DNA of 64,000 nucleotides from Hymenobacter sp. GOD-10R (GTDB lineage: Bacteria > Bacteroidota > Bacteroidia > Cytophagales > Hymenobacteraceae). Below are positions 8,080-16,563 of this stretch, piece by piece (the stretch's first letter is position 1; every line of letters begins with the position of its first letter). Location: NCBI RefSeq assembly GCF_035609205.1, contig NZ_CP141184.1, positions 3,066,501 to 3,130,500 on the forward strand. Direction: 5' to 3'. The notes beneath the pieces were generated by a model. The model ran no database searches. It worked only from the letters and a program-made list of their open reading frames with translations, and was not told the DNA's origin. The translations under genes and the position numbers were made by a program.

Positions 8080-9612
8080 ATGAAACTACCTTCTACTCTG
8101 CTTGTTCGTCCTTTTGTGAAGGCGAGCATTAGCTTGGGGCTAGGGTTGGCCGTGAGCACGGCCGTCGCTCAAACGGCGCCACCCACGCAGCCCCCAGCCG
8201 GCACGATGCAAACGGCTCCTGCCGGTGCCTGGACCTTGCAGCGCGCCGTAGACTATGCCCTGGAGCACAACCTGACGGTGCGCCAGAACCAGCTGACGGC
8301 GGAAACCAGTAGCGCTATCCTGCGTCAGAGCAAGGCGGCCCAACTGCCTACGGCCAACCTCAACGGCTCGCAGACGTGGAACTACGGACGCAGCGTAAAC
8401 CCATTGACGTACGAGTTTCAGAACCAGACCACGCGCTCCAACAACGTTTCTGGCGTTGCGCAAGTCGTGCTGTTTCAAGGTTTTCAGCTGCGCAATACCG
8501 TCAAGCGCAATACGCTCGACTATCAGGCTAGCCTCGGCGACATTGAAAAGGCTCGCAATGACTTGTCGCTCAACGTCGCGTCGCAGTTTTTACAATTGGT
8601 ACTAAGCGAAGAACTAGTGCGTACTAATCAGCTGAAAGTCGATAGCGATGTGCAGCAGGTAGAGCGCACGCGCAAATTGCTGAAGGCTGGCAGTGTGGCA
8701 GAAAGCAACTTGCTCGACCTTCAGGCGCAGCAGGCTACTGACGAGCTGAACGTGATTACGGCTCAAAACCAGCGCGACATTGCTCGTTTGCAGCTTACTC
8801 AGCTCATGAACCTAGATACTGTCAGCCAAGCGGCGTTTCAGGTAGAAGTGCCGAACCTACCGGACCCCGATGAGCAGGCGCCGCTCAGCGAAGACCCCAA
8901 CGCAACCTACCAAACGGCCCTCACGCTGCTGCCCGAAATTAAAGCGGCCGACCTGCGCGTGAGCAGTGCCAAGTCGACCGTCGACATTGCCCGCGGCGGG
9001 TATATGCCGCGGTTGAGCTTCGGTGCCAGCATTTTCTCGGGTTATTCCTCGGCACGCACCATCACGTCGGTCGGAAATGACTCGACGGCGCGTAAGACCA
9101 CGTTTTACGTGGAAAACCCAGCGACGCCCGGTACCACGGTTCCGCTCAACGTGCTGGTGTACCAGCGCAACACGGCCATTCTGTCGCAGAGCTATTGGGA
9201 CCAGCTCGACCAGAACCTAGGTCGGCAGTTGCAGTTCAACCTGAGCATTCCGATTCTGAACGGCTTGCAGGTGCGCACCAACGTGCAACGCTCGCTCATC
9301 AATGTGCAGCAAGCCCAGCTCAACGCCGAGCAAACCCGTCTAAACCTACGCCAGAGCATTCAGCAAGCCTACGCCGATGCCGTTGCTGCCCAGCGCAAGT
9401 TTGGGGCTGCCCGCCGCCAAGTAGAAGCGCAGACTACCTCGTACCGCAATGCTGAAATTCGCTTCAACAACGGCCTGCTCAATGGTACCGAGTTCAACAT
9501 CACCAAGAACAACCTCACGGCCGCCGAATCGACCATGATTCAGGCCAAGTACGAGTTTATCTTCCGGCGCAAAGTGCTGGACTTCTACCAAGGCAAACCG
9601 CTCACTTTGTGA
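8080..9612 (+). CDS. TolC family outer-membrane efflux protein
   Basis: This 510-residue protein has a signal peptide ending in AVAQ (about residue 30) and the WTLQRAVDYALEHNLTVRQNQ start typical of TolC-type outer membrane factors. Two long helical repeats follow (for example ERTRKLLKAGSVAESNLLDLQAQ and the C-terminal RFNNGLLNGTEFNITKNNL), the usual OEP duplication. It should form the trimeric outer-membrane duct of a tripartite exporter. It is followed 150 bases later by the membrane-fusion partner. The inner-membrane pump is not present here. Confidence 0.92.
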   Translation: MKLPSTLLVRPFVKASISLGLGLAVSTAVAQTAPPTQPPAGTMQTAPAGAWTLQRAVDYALEHNLTVRQNQLTAETSSAILRQSKAAQLPTANLNGSQTWNYGRSVNPLTYEFQNQTTRSNNVSGVAQVVLFQGFQLRNTVKRNTLDYQASLGDIEKARNDLSLNVASQFLQLVLSEELVRTNQLKVDSDVQQVERTRKLLKAGSVAESNLLDLQAQQATDELNVITAQNQRDIARLQLTQLMNLDTVSQAAFQVEVPNLPDPDEQAPLSEDPNATYQTALTLLPEIKAADLRVSSAKSTVDIARGGYMPRLSFGASIFSGYSSARTITSVGNDSTARKTTFYVENPATPGTTVPLNVLVYQRNTAILSQSYWDQLDQNLGRQLQFNLSIPILNGLQVRTNVQRSLINVQQAQLNAEQTRLNLRQSIQQAYADAVAAQRKFGAARRQVEAQTTSYRNAEIRFNNGLLNGTEFNITKNNLTAAESTMIQAKYEFIFRRKVLDFYQGKPLTL

Positions 9613-9615
9613 AGA

Positions 9616-9756
9616 GTGACTGAGTAGCTGAGTGTTGTTCAACGACTGCACTCAGCCACTCAGCTACGCAACTGCTCTTTGCTTAACTATTTACTATAAA
9701 ATACTTAGTGACATGGTGCTCTGCCTACTCAGTCACTCAGTTACTCAGTCACTCAA
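9616..9756. repeat. Short ACTCAG repeats between efflux genes
   Basis: GTAGCTGAGTG at 9624-9634 pairs with CACTCAGCTAC at 9657-9667. About 60 bases later, ACTCAGTCACTCAGTT at about 9729-9744 is followed by an almost identical unit. All are variants of one motif in both orientations. The array is too short and irregular to be a CRISPR. Confidence 0.55.
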
Positions 9757-9762
9757 CGAAGT

Positions 9763-11166
9763 ATGAAAAACAACCGCTTACTCTACATTCTGCTGGGGAT
9801 TATCATTGTGGGGCTAGGGGGCTTTGTCGTGGCCAAGAAACAAGGCTTGGTAGGGCGTCCAGCCGGTACAGAGGTAATTGTTGCCAAGGCTGCGCCGGCT
9901 AACATCGTAGAGAAGGTGAGTGCATCGGGGAAGGTGCAGCCCGAAACGGAAGTGAAGATTTCGCCCGACGTATCCGGCGAAATCATTGAGCTGTATGTGG
10001 CCGAGGGCGACTCCGTGAAGAAGGGGCAGCTGTTGCTGCGCATCCGGCCCGATAACTATCAGGCTATGGTGAGCCAGCAATCGGCAGTGGTGGGCACCCA
10101 GCGCGCCAACGTCGGGCAGACCCAGGCCCGCTTGCAGCAGCTCATTGCTAGTGCCAAGCAAACGGAATTGACCTACCGGCGCAATGCCTCGCTCTACAAG
10201 CAGAAGGTGATTTCGCAGTCGGACTACGAAGCTAGCCAGGCCGCCTATAACGCGTCGCAGGAAGAGCTGAACAGTGCCCGCGCCAGCATTAAGGCCGCGC
10301 AGAGCAGCGTTACTAGCGCCCAGGCCGCTCTGGAGGAAGCGCGTAAGAACCTGAACAAGACCACGATCTACGCGCCCGTTAGCGGCACCGTCAGCAAACT
10401 CAACGTGGAGAAAGGCGAGCGGGTAGTAGGTACTTCGCAAATGGCGGGTACTGAAATCATGCGCATTGCCAACCTCAACTCTATGGAAGTGCGCGTGAAC
10501 GTGAACGAGAACGACATCATCAACGTGCACCTAGGTGACTCGGTCGACGTGGAAGTGGACAGCTATGCTAATCAGGACGAGAAGTTTCGTGGCCTCGTGA
10601 CCAGCATTGCTAACACCGCGAAAGACGCCCTCACGGCGGAGGCCGTAACGGAATTTGAAGTACGGATTCGGCTCCTGCCGGAGTCGTACCGCCACTTGCT
10701 GCGCACCGTGAACGGCCGCACCGTGGTACCTTTCCGCCCCGGCATGACGGCTTCCGTCGACATCATCACCGACCGCAAAAGCCAAGTGCTGAGCGTACCG
10801 CTATCTGCCGTCACTACTCGCTCCGACAGCGCCGCCACGAAAGCTGACCAAGGCCAAGCTAATGGCTCCGGAGCAGCGTCCGGCCCGGCAACTGCCAGCG
10901 ACAAACCTGCTCCCAAGGTGCAGGTACAGGAAGTCGTGTTCGTCGTGCGCAACGGCAAGGCCGTGATGGTACCCGTGAAAACCGGTATCAGCGACTTCGC
11001 CAACATTGAAATTCACAGCGGACTACAAGCTGGCGAGCAAATCGTAAGCGGGCCTTTCCGGGCCGTGGCCAAAACGCTGAAGAACGGAGCGGCCGTGGTT
11101 GTGAAAGATGCCAAAACCATCAACAAAGCGGCGCTGAAAGAGCAGGATGATGAGGAAGCGAAGTAA
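9763..11166 (+). CDS. HlyD/MacA-like periplasmic adaptor (membrane fusion protein)
   Basis: This 467-residue protein has one N-terminal membrane helix (LLYILLGIIIVGLGGFVVA, about residues 5-23). A split lipoyl domain follows (GKVQPETEVKISPDVSGEI and later IYAPVSGTVSKLNVEKGERV), flanking a coiled-coil hairpin of about 100 residues rich in Ala, Gln and Ser. A beta-barrel domain and an Ala/Ser-rich linker near residue 365 come next, then a membrane-proximal domain. It would link the TolC duct to an inner-membrane ABC (MacB-type) or other pump. The partner pump is not encoded next to it, so the substrate is unknown. Confidence 0.9.
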   Translation: MKNNRLLYILLGIIIVGLGGFVVAKKQGLVGRPAGTEVIVAKAAPANIVEKVSASGKVQPETEVKISPDVSGEIIELYVAEGDSVKKGQLLLRIRPDNYQAMVSQQSAVVGTQRANVGQTQARLQQLIASAKQTELTYRRNASLYKQKVISQSDYEASQAAYNASQEELNSARASIKAAQSSVTSAQAALEEARKNLNKTTIYAPVSGTVSKLNVEKGERVVGTSQMAGTEIMRIANLNSMEVRVNVNENDIINVHLGDSVDVEVDSYANQDEKFRGLVTSIANTAKDALTAEAVTEFEVRIRLLPESYRHLLRTVNGRTVVPFRPGMTASVDIITDRKSQVLSVPLSAVTTRSDSAATKADQGQANGSGAASGPATASDKPAPKVQVQEVVFVVRNGKAVMVPVKTGISDFANIEIHSGLQAGEQIVSGPFRAVAKTLKNGAAVVVKDAKTINKAALKEQDDEEAK

Positions 11167-11231
11167 CACCTAGCTTCTGGGCTTGGTAAGCTGCAAAACA
11201 AAAGGGCCTTTTGCGTAAAAGCTAGCTGGAA

Positions 11232-11714
11232 CTAGTGTTTGGTGTACGTGTACGTTTCGGTGTACTTGACGCCGTTGATGGTCGTTTGCGTCTTCATCTT
11301 GAGGGTATTGTTGTTTAGCTCTAAGACGTTGTACGTATTTTCCTGGTAGCCCGGAAATTGAGTAGCTAGAACGGATTCTTCCTCTCGGAAGGCCCAGGTA
11401 CCCGTCAGGGACTGCTGGTCTTGGGCGCTGCACCGGGTGGTGCCTTCATCGAAACGGTACACGTTTGGCTTGGCAAAGTTGAGCACATCGTCGAGGGTGC
11501 ACTCGTCTACGTAGGGAAATAAGTCGGTGACTTGTTTGCCCCCTAGGGTGCGGGCCGGGGTGGTCGTAAGCGCCGACAACATCCAGTTTTTGTCGGTTAG
11601 CATTTCGGTTTTGGTGGCGGGTTTTACATCTTCCTTGTCTTTGTTGGTGTCGCAGGAAGACAGCGCAAATGGGATGGCGAGAAGCGTGCAGAGGGTAATG
11701 GAAAATTTGTTCAT
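11232..11714 (-). CDS. Lipocalin-like lipoprotein
   Basis: This 160-residue protein has a lipoprotein signal peptide with the lipobox FALSSC (Cys at about residue 21) followed by DTNKDKED. The body contains LTDKNWMLSAL near the N terminus and regular beta strands afterwards (LTGTWAFREE, YNVLELNNNTLKMKT, KYTETYTYTKH). This layout is typical of the lipocalin-like domain found in many small Bacteroidota lipoproteins. It should be anchored in a membrane and may bind a small hydrophobic ligand. The start at 11714 is preferred to the longer frame because it gives a standard signal peptide. Confidence 0.7.
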   Translation of the reverse strand: MNKFSITLCTLLAIPFALSSCDTNKDKEDVKPATKTEMLTDKNWMLSALTTTPARTLGGKQVTDLFPYVDECTLDDVLNFAKPNVYRFDEGTTRCSAQDQQSLTGTWAFREEESVLATQFPGYQENTYNVLELNNNTLKMKTQTTINGVKYTETYTYTKH

Positions 11715-12059
11715 GGGTAAGAGGAAGGAAAGGATTGAAGATTGTGGCGTGGTGGAAAAGTGATGCAAGTTTACGCCGCAAGTTGTTCATCATCATAAAG
11801 TTATCTAGACATGAATATGTGATTGACTTTGCCGAATTGCGGCTGCTTAACCGCTTTGCCTATTGCGCGCATCACATGTACATGTAGCCCAAAAGCAGCT
11901 GCTGTTAGCCCTTCAAGGGGCTGCTGATTCAAGTAGCACCTGCTGGTAAGAAGCAGCGCGCAAGCGCGCCCGGCACATTGGCCGGCAGCCTTTAGGATGA
12001 CGGCCGAAATCGTACTTTAGCCCCGTATTTCGCCGCCCCGCCCATATTTCCCGGAATTC
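11715..12059. other. Divergent intergenic region, no gene seen
   Basis: This 345-base gap separates a leftward lipoprotein gene and rightward gpsA. It contains several copies of CAGCAGC/GCTGCTG-like words around 11890-11970 but no convincing reading frame or consensus promoter. TACTTTAG about 45 bases before gpsA is only a partial match to the phylum's TAnnTTTG box. Confidence 0.4.
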
Positions 12060-13049
12060 ATGCACAAAATCGCCATGATTGGCGGTGGCTCCTGGGCCAC
12101 CGCTCTCACCAAAATATTATCTGAAAACGGCAGTCATGTGGGCTGGTGGCTGCGCCATAAAGATGACGTGCAGCACTTGCTGCGCACGCGCCACAATCCG
12201 CGGTACTTGTCGTCGGTGGCCTTCGACCTAGCTCGCGTGCAGCCCGCCACCGACCTCGCCGATGTAGTAGCCGACGCCGATTGGCTGGTGCTGGCGGTGC
12301 CCGCCGCCTTCGTCCAACCTGTGCTGGATAAGCTTGACCGTGACGCGCTGAAAAACAAGCGTATTATCTCGGCCATTAAAGGCATGATTCCGGAGAAGAA
12401 TGTGCTGGTGACCGACTACGTCGCCCAGCGCTTTCGCCTTGCACCCGAGCAGCTTGGGGTGGTGGCCGGGCCTTGCCACGCGGAGGAAGTAGCCCTGGAA
12501 AAGCAAAGCTACCTCACCATCGGCGGCCCCGACTTAGAACTCGCTGAGGAGTTCTGCCAATTGCTGCGCAACCGCTACGTGAAAGCCCACCCCAGCGCCG
12601 ACCTCGACGGCATTGAGTATTGCGCCGTAATGAAAAATATCATCGCCCTGACCTGCGGCGTGGCCCACGGCCTCGGCTACGGCGACAATTTTCAGGCGGT
12701 GCTGGTAAGCAACGCCGTGCAGGAAATCCGCCGCTTTCTGCACGCGCTCAGTCCCATCCAGCGCGACCTGTCGGCCTCGGCTTACCTAGGTGACTTGCTC
12801 GTGACGGCTTACTCGCAGTTCTCGCGCAACCGTACCTTCGGCAACATGATCGGCCGGGGCTACTCGGTGAAATCGGCGCAGATGGAGATGAACATGGTAG
12901 CCGAGGGCTACTACGCCGTCAAGAGCATTCACGAGCTGAATAAGAAGCTCAAGGCATTTATGCCCATTACGGATGCGGCGTATCGGGTGCTGTATGAGAA
13001 GGTAGCGCCGGCCGTGGAGATTGAGCTGTTGAAGGAAAAGTTTCGGTAA
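12060..13049 (+). CDS. gpsA: Glycerol-3-phosphate dehydrogenase [NAD(P)+]
   Basis: This 329-residue enzyme reduces dihydroxyacetone phosphate to sn-glycerol 3-phosphate for phospholipid synthesis. The Rossmann nucleotide-binding loop IGGGSWATAL is at residues 7-16. It is followed by LVLAVPAAFVQPVL and SAIKGM with the catalytic-region Lys, GPCHAEEVA, the substrate-domain stretch AVMKNIIALTCGVAHGLGYGDN, and SRNRTFG. Length and motif order match the cytosolic GpsA family. Confidence 0.95.
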   Translation: MHKIAMIGGGSWATALTKILSENGSHVGWWLRHKDDVQHLLRTRHNPRYLSSVAFDLARVQPATDLADVVADADWLVLAVPAAFVQPVLDKLDRDALKNKRIISAIKGMIPEKNVLVTDYVAQRFRLAPEQLGVVAGPCHAEEVALEKQSYLTIGGPDLELAEEFCQLLRNRYVKAHPSADLDGIEYCAVMKNIIALTCGVAHGLGYGDNFQAVLVSNAVQEIRRFLHALSPIQRDLSASAYLGDLLVTAYSQFSRNRTFGNMIGRGYSVKSAQMEMNMVAEGYYAVKSIHELNKKLKAFMPITDAAYRVLYEKVAPAVEIELLKEKFR

Positions 13050-13070
13050 TGCCGATGGATAAAATTACTA

Positions 13071-13397
13071 TTAGTTCGCGCTAGATAGAATTGTGAAATT
13101 GCGGGGATTAGCTTCTTCGTACAGCAGAATTATCTCTTCACCCTTAGAGAACCTAGGAATAGCTATTGCTATTCCGTTCATGTCTTCCGCCTCAATAATT
13201 TGCCCTTGTTCAGTTTTGAATTGGACTATTGGTCTGAAGACTGAAGCACGACTTAAATGGAACTTGTTTTTAAGTACAATTCCCTTTGTCTTGATACCGT
13301 GCTCTTTTAGCTGTGATGTTCTGGTTTCTTCTCTGTATAGAGCAAAAACTAGTGTCGCAACTGCCATAAAGCCTATAATGATGAAATCCCAACTCAT
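13071..13397 (-). CDS. Small DUF3592-like membrane protein
   Basis: This 108-residue protein has one N-terminal membrane helix (FIIIGFMAVATLVFALY, about residues 5-21). The soluble domain has the pattern GIKTKGIVLKN, then RPIVQFKTEQGQIIEAE, then FSKGEEIILLYEEANPRNF. This is the beta-rich arrangement of DUF3592 proteins, which are of unknown function. The gene is visibly richer in A+T than its neighbours and sits tail-first against gpsA. Confidence 0.6.
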   Translation of the reverse strand: MSWDFIIIGFMAVATLVFALYREETRTSQLKEHGIKTKGIVLKNKFHLSRASVFRPIVQFKTEQGQIIEAEDMNGIAIAIPRFSKGEEIILLYEEANPRNFTILSSAN

Positions 13398-13490
13398 AAC
13401 TAGGGTCTATTATTAGATAGCTTTTCTTAGGCTTACGCAACTTCTTTACCAATCCAGCGCTATTTCCCCAAGCAAACTCATAGTAGTCTG

Positions 13491-13937
13491 ATGTGGCAAG
13501 AATTAAAGACTGAAGCTGATGTTCAGCGGCTAATGATTTCCTTTGGTAGCTTTCATGATAGTTGTCTAAGGGAGCTTTCACTTCAAACCCGAGAGTTTGT
13601 AGACGAAAGGCTTGCTATGTGTTTCGACAACAAGACATTTGTCAGAATGCTATTTCAAAGACAAATGAGGAAAGTCTCTGCTATTGAAATTGTGTTTGAA
13701 GATGTGATAGACTTTAATTGGGTACAGGACGAGAAAAACTCGGATTCAGCCGCGGCTGTGATATACCAAGCTGTTTGTATTTGGGATGAGGGAATCCTTT
13801 ACTGGGCCGAGGATATTGATTGGAGTAAGGACTCAGAAGACAAGAATGATTATCGTTGGATTGCTGCTAGTCAAGGTAGATGGCGCATTTTGGATAACGG
13901 ACTAGGTTCAAGCCCTCAATCTATCAGTACTGACTAA
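13491..13937 (+). CDS. Uncharacterised 148-residue cytosolic protein
   Basis: No family is recognised. The protein is acidic, has no signal peptide or membrane segment, and begins with ISFGSFHDSCLRELSLQT, a phrase that looks like a conserved motif. It then has several short strands and an Asp/Trp-rich C-terminal half (GILYWAEDIDWSKDSEDKN). The composition resembles small immunity or accessory proteins, but there is no toxin gene beside it. Like the gene before it, it is A+T-rich compared with its surroundings. It ends one base before the next ATG, so it is probably co-transcribed with the EamA-like gene. Confidence 0.55.
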   Translation: MWQELKTEADVQRLMISFGSFHDSCLRELSLQTREFVDERLAMCFDNKTFVRMLFQRQMRKVSAIEIVFEDVIDFNWVQDEKNSDSAAAVIYQAVCIWDEGILYWAEDIDWSKDSEDKNDYRWIAASQGRWRILDNGLGSSPQSISTD

Positions 13938-13938
13938 A

Positions 13939-14367
13939 ATGCCCTGGTTCCTCCTCGCTCTGCTCACGGCCTTCTGCCTAGCGCTCTATAACTTCTTCAT
14001 CAAGCTAGCTTCCAGCCAATTGCCGGCGGCCGTAGGCGCCGTGGTGCTGCAACTCGTAGCCGCTGCCTTAGGTGCGGCGTGGCTGCTGAAACTGAAGCTG
14101 CAAGGGCAGCCGCTGCCCATCACCAACAAAGGCTTGCTGCTAGCCGCGCTGGCCGGGCTAGGAGTGGGGCTAGCCGAGATTCTGACGTTCGTGGTATTTG
14201 GCCGCGGTGTGCCGTCGTCGGTGGGCACGCCGGTGATTGTGGGCGGCTCGGTGCTACTCACTGCTGTGCTAGGAGTAGTCGTGGCGCGCGAAACGCTCAC
14301 GCTGCTGCAAGGCCTAGGGTTGCTGCTGATTGTGGGCGGTATTGCGCTGCTAGCACGTGGGCACTAA
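13939..14367 (+). CDS. Half-size EamA/DMT-type membrane transporter
   Basis: This 142-residue protein has about five hydrophobic helices and the EamA-type ends: FCLALYNFFIKLAS at the start and LLLIVGGIALLARG at the end, after GTPVIVGGSVLLTAVLGVVVARE. Full EamA transporters have ten helices from two such repeats, so this one-repeat form probably acts as a dimer. The substrate is unknown. It starts one base after the stop of the gene before it. Confidence 0.75.
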   Translation: MPWFLLALLTAFCLALYNFFIKLASSQLPAAVGAVVLQLVAAALGAAWLLKLKLQGQPLPITNKGLLLAALAGLGVGLAEILTFVVFGRGVPSSVGTPVIVGGSVLLTAVLGVVVARETLTLLQGLGLLLIVGGIALLARGH

Positions 14368-14581
14368 TCGTAATACCACTTCGCTTTTAGCCGTCGCCCA
14401 ATACTGCATTAACAACTTTCGGCACTCTATTGACCACATGAGCGGTGGGACGCAACGGCCAAACAGGCCTAATCGTCTATACATTTGCCAAAACCTAGCC
14501 TAGCTCGAATGGGTTGCAAGATGCTCGCGGCCAAAAGTGGCGCGGCTTGTGTGGGTAGGCGCCAGCCAAATTCTCTGTTAT

Positions 14582-15736
14582 ATGCTTTCTGTTTCAGCAC
14601 CAGCGTACGTTCCAAAACGCACTCATCGGCTTGCCGTGGGCGCCATGTTTTTCCTATTGGGTCTGTGTTTTGCCAGTTGGGCCTCGCGCATCCCCAGCAT
14701 TCAGCAGAAGCTAGGTTTCTCCGATGCGGTACTAGGGCTGGTGCTCTTTGCCATGCCAGTCGGGCTGATGGTATCGCTGCCCATTGCTGGGTGGCTGATT
14801 GCCAAGGAAGGCAGCCGCAAGGTGATTGTCGCGGCGCTGCTGCTCTATTCGGTTACACTCGTTGGGCTAGGGTGGGCGCAAAATTTGGTGCAGCTAAGCG
14901 TGTGCCTGTTCGTGTTTGGCTTTGCCAGCAACACCGCTAACATCTCCGTCAACACCCAGGCAGTGGGGGTGGAGGCGCTGTACGGCAAGTCCATTATGGC
15001 CTCCTTCCACGGGCTCTGGAGCTTGGCAGGCTTTGCGGGCGCGGCCATCGGCACGTTTATGAATGGGCTGGGCATTGTGCCAGGTCAGCACTTCATCCTG
15101 ATTATGGCAACTGGCGTGGCGGGCGCGGCGATTTGCTCGCGGTATTTATTGTCTGAAGATCATAACGTTAATCCCGATCAGCCCATCTTCGTCAAGCCCG
15201 ATAGCGAACTGCTGACCCTAGGGCTAATTGCTTTTTTCTCCCTGATCTGCGAAGGGGCCATGTTCGATTGGAGCGGGGTGTACTTCAAGAAGATCGTGCA
15301 GCCAGGACCGGCGCTGGTGGGAGCCGGCTTCACCGCGTTTATGAGCACGATGGCGCTCGGTCGATTCGGGGCTGACTGGTTCAAAGACCGGTTCGGGCTG
15401 CGCCACACCTTGCAGCTGAGTGGCGCCCTCACGGCCGGCGGCTTGCTGCTGGCCGTGGCGTTTCCGCTGTTCGCTACGGCGGTGCTAGGTTTCTTTTTGG
15501 TGGGCTTCGGAGTGTCGTCGGTGGTGCCGTTGGTGTACAGCGCGGCGGGCAAGAGCAAAACTATGTCGCCGGGTTCGGCGCTGGCGGCTGTTTCAACTAT
15601 CGGTTTTTTGGGCTTCCTGCTAGGTCCGCCGATGATTGGCTTGGTGGCCGGCGCGACCAGCCTGCGGGTGTCTTTTATCCTCGTGGCTATCATGGGAATG
15701 GCTACGGCAACCGTGGCAACCAAAGCAAAGCTGTAA
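14582..15736 (+). CDS. MFS transporter (YbjJ-like)
   Basis: This 384-residue protein has twelve hydrophobic segments. The first helix and loop, MFFLLGLCFASWASRIPSIQ, and the second, VLGLVLFAMPVGLMVSLPIAG, match the YbjJ-like group of the major facilitator superfamily. The A-type loop motif is degenerate (AGWLIAKEGSRK). It is an inner-membrane carrier, and the substrate cannot be inferred. The ATG at 14582 is preferred over the GTG at 14537 because it places the first helix close to the N terminus. Confidence 0.82.
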   Translation: MLSVSAPAYVPKRTHRLAVGAMFFLLGLCFASWASRIPSIQQKLGFSDAVLGLVLFAMPVGLMVSLPIAGWLIAKEGSRKVIVAALLLYSVTLVGLGWAQNLVQLSVCLFVFGFASNTANISVNTQAVGVEALYGKSIMASFHGLWSLAGFAGAAIGTFMNGLGIVPGQHFILIMATGVAGAAICSRYLLSEDHNVNPDQPIFVKPDSELLTLGLIAFFSLICEGAMFDWSGVYFKKIVQPGPALVGAGFTAFMSTMALGRFGADWFKDRFGLRHTLQLSGALTAGGLLLAVAFPLFATAVLGFFLVGFGVSSVVPLVYSAAGKSKTMSPGSALAAVSTIGFLGFLLGPPMIGLVAGATSLRVSFILVAIMGMATATVATKAKL

Positions 15737-15771
15737 CAATTCGCTCTTATCGTTGTCTGTTCTTCTGGACG

Positions 15772-15876
15772 ATGTAGCGCGAAGCTCCTGCTTCGTGCCT
15801 CGTTGAACGATAAAGCCAGCACGACAATAGGTGACAGCCGTTCAACGAGACGCGAAGCAGGAGCTTCGCGCTACAT
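15772..15876. repeat. Palindromic intergenic element, family A copy 2
   Basis: Arms of 38 bases at 15772-15809 and 15839-15876 are complementary except at two positions. The arm reads ATGTAGCGCGAAGCTCCTGC, then CTTCG, and ends GTTGAACG. It shares this core with the element at 7135-7219. It lies between the MFS and flavin reductase genes. Confidence 0.85.
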
Positions 15877-15899
15877 ATAAACCGAGCGAAACACTTACT

Positions 15900-16538
15900 A
15901 TGAAGCGCATTACCGAGCAGGATATTCAGGGCATGGAGAAAGTATTTCGCCTAAACCTGATCAACTCTATTACCGGCTACAAGCCGGCCAACCTGATCGG
16001 AACGGCGGGCACTGATGGGGAGACCAATCTGGCCATTTTCAGTTCCGTGGTGCACCTAGGTTCTAATCCGCCGTTCATTGGCATGTTCACGCGGCCCACT
16101 ACGGTGCCGCGTCATACGTACGAGAACATCAAGGCCACAGGGCGCTACACCATCAACCATGTGCAGACTAGTATTGTGGCACAGGCCCACTACACCTCCG
16201 CCGACTTCCCCCGCGAAGAATCGGAGTTTACAGCCTGCGGGCTGACCCCGGAATACCTGAATGACTTTCCAGCCCCTTACGTGCAGGAAAGCCAGATCAA
16301 GATGGGGTTGGAATTAGTAGAAGAAGTAGCCGTGAAGGCCACCGGCACCATTATGCTGGTGGGAAAAGTTATCGACCTCTACCTCCCTGAGAACCTACTG
16401 CGCCCCGACGGCACGGTGGACTTAAACGGCGCCGGCGACGTGGCCATTTCGGGGTTGGATGCTTACCATACGGCGCAGGAGCTAGCCGCCTACGAGTACG
16501 CTCGTGTCGGGCAGGGGCCGCGTGAGAAAGCAAAGTAG
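15900..16538 (+). CDS. Flavin reductase family protein (FMN-binding split barrel)
   Basis: This 212-residue protein has the flavin-reductase-like split barrel. SITGYKPANLIGTAG is near residues 20-34 and NLAIFSSVVHLGSNPPFIGM is the flavin-contacting strand pair. RHTYENIKATGRYTINHV matches the region that holds the FMN phosphate in this family. It probably reduces FMN with NAD(P)H or acts as an FMN-dependent oxidoreductase. The start at 15900 (MKRITEQDI) is used because the longer frame would begin inside the upstream palindrome. Confidence 0.82.
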   Translation: MKRITEQDIQGMEKVFRLNLINSITGYKPANLIGTAGTDGETNLAIFSSVVHLGSNPPFIGMFTRPTTVPRHTYENIKATGRYTINHVQTSIVAQAHYTSADFPREESEFTACGLTPEYLNDFPAPYVQESQIKMGLELVEEVAVKATGTIMLVGKVIDLYLPENLLRPDGTVDLNGAGDVAISGLDAYHTAQELAAYEYARVGQGPREKAK

Positions 16539-16563
16539 CCGGCTGTAAGCTAGGTAGGAAAGT

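Noticed and set aside
9616..9756. Possible CRISPR-like array
   Set aside because: The units are 8-16 bases, irregular and in both orientations, with no unique spacers and no cas genes.
12027..12034. TACTTTAG as a gpsA promoter box
   Set aside because: It has one mismatch in the core and no TTG at the right distance upstream.
13071..13937. Possible new toxin-immunity or defence pair
   Set aside because: The genes point away from each other, no nuclease, NTPase or toxin motif is visible, and one is a plain DUF3592-like membrane protein. Kept only as a compositional oddity.
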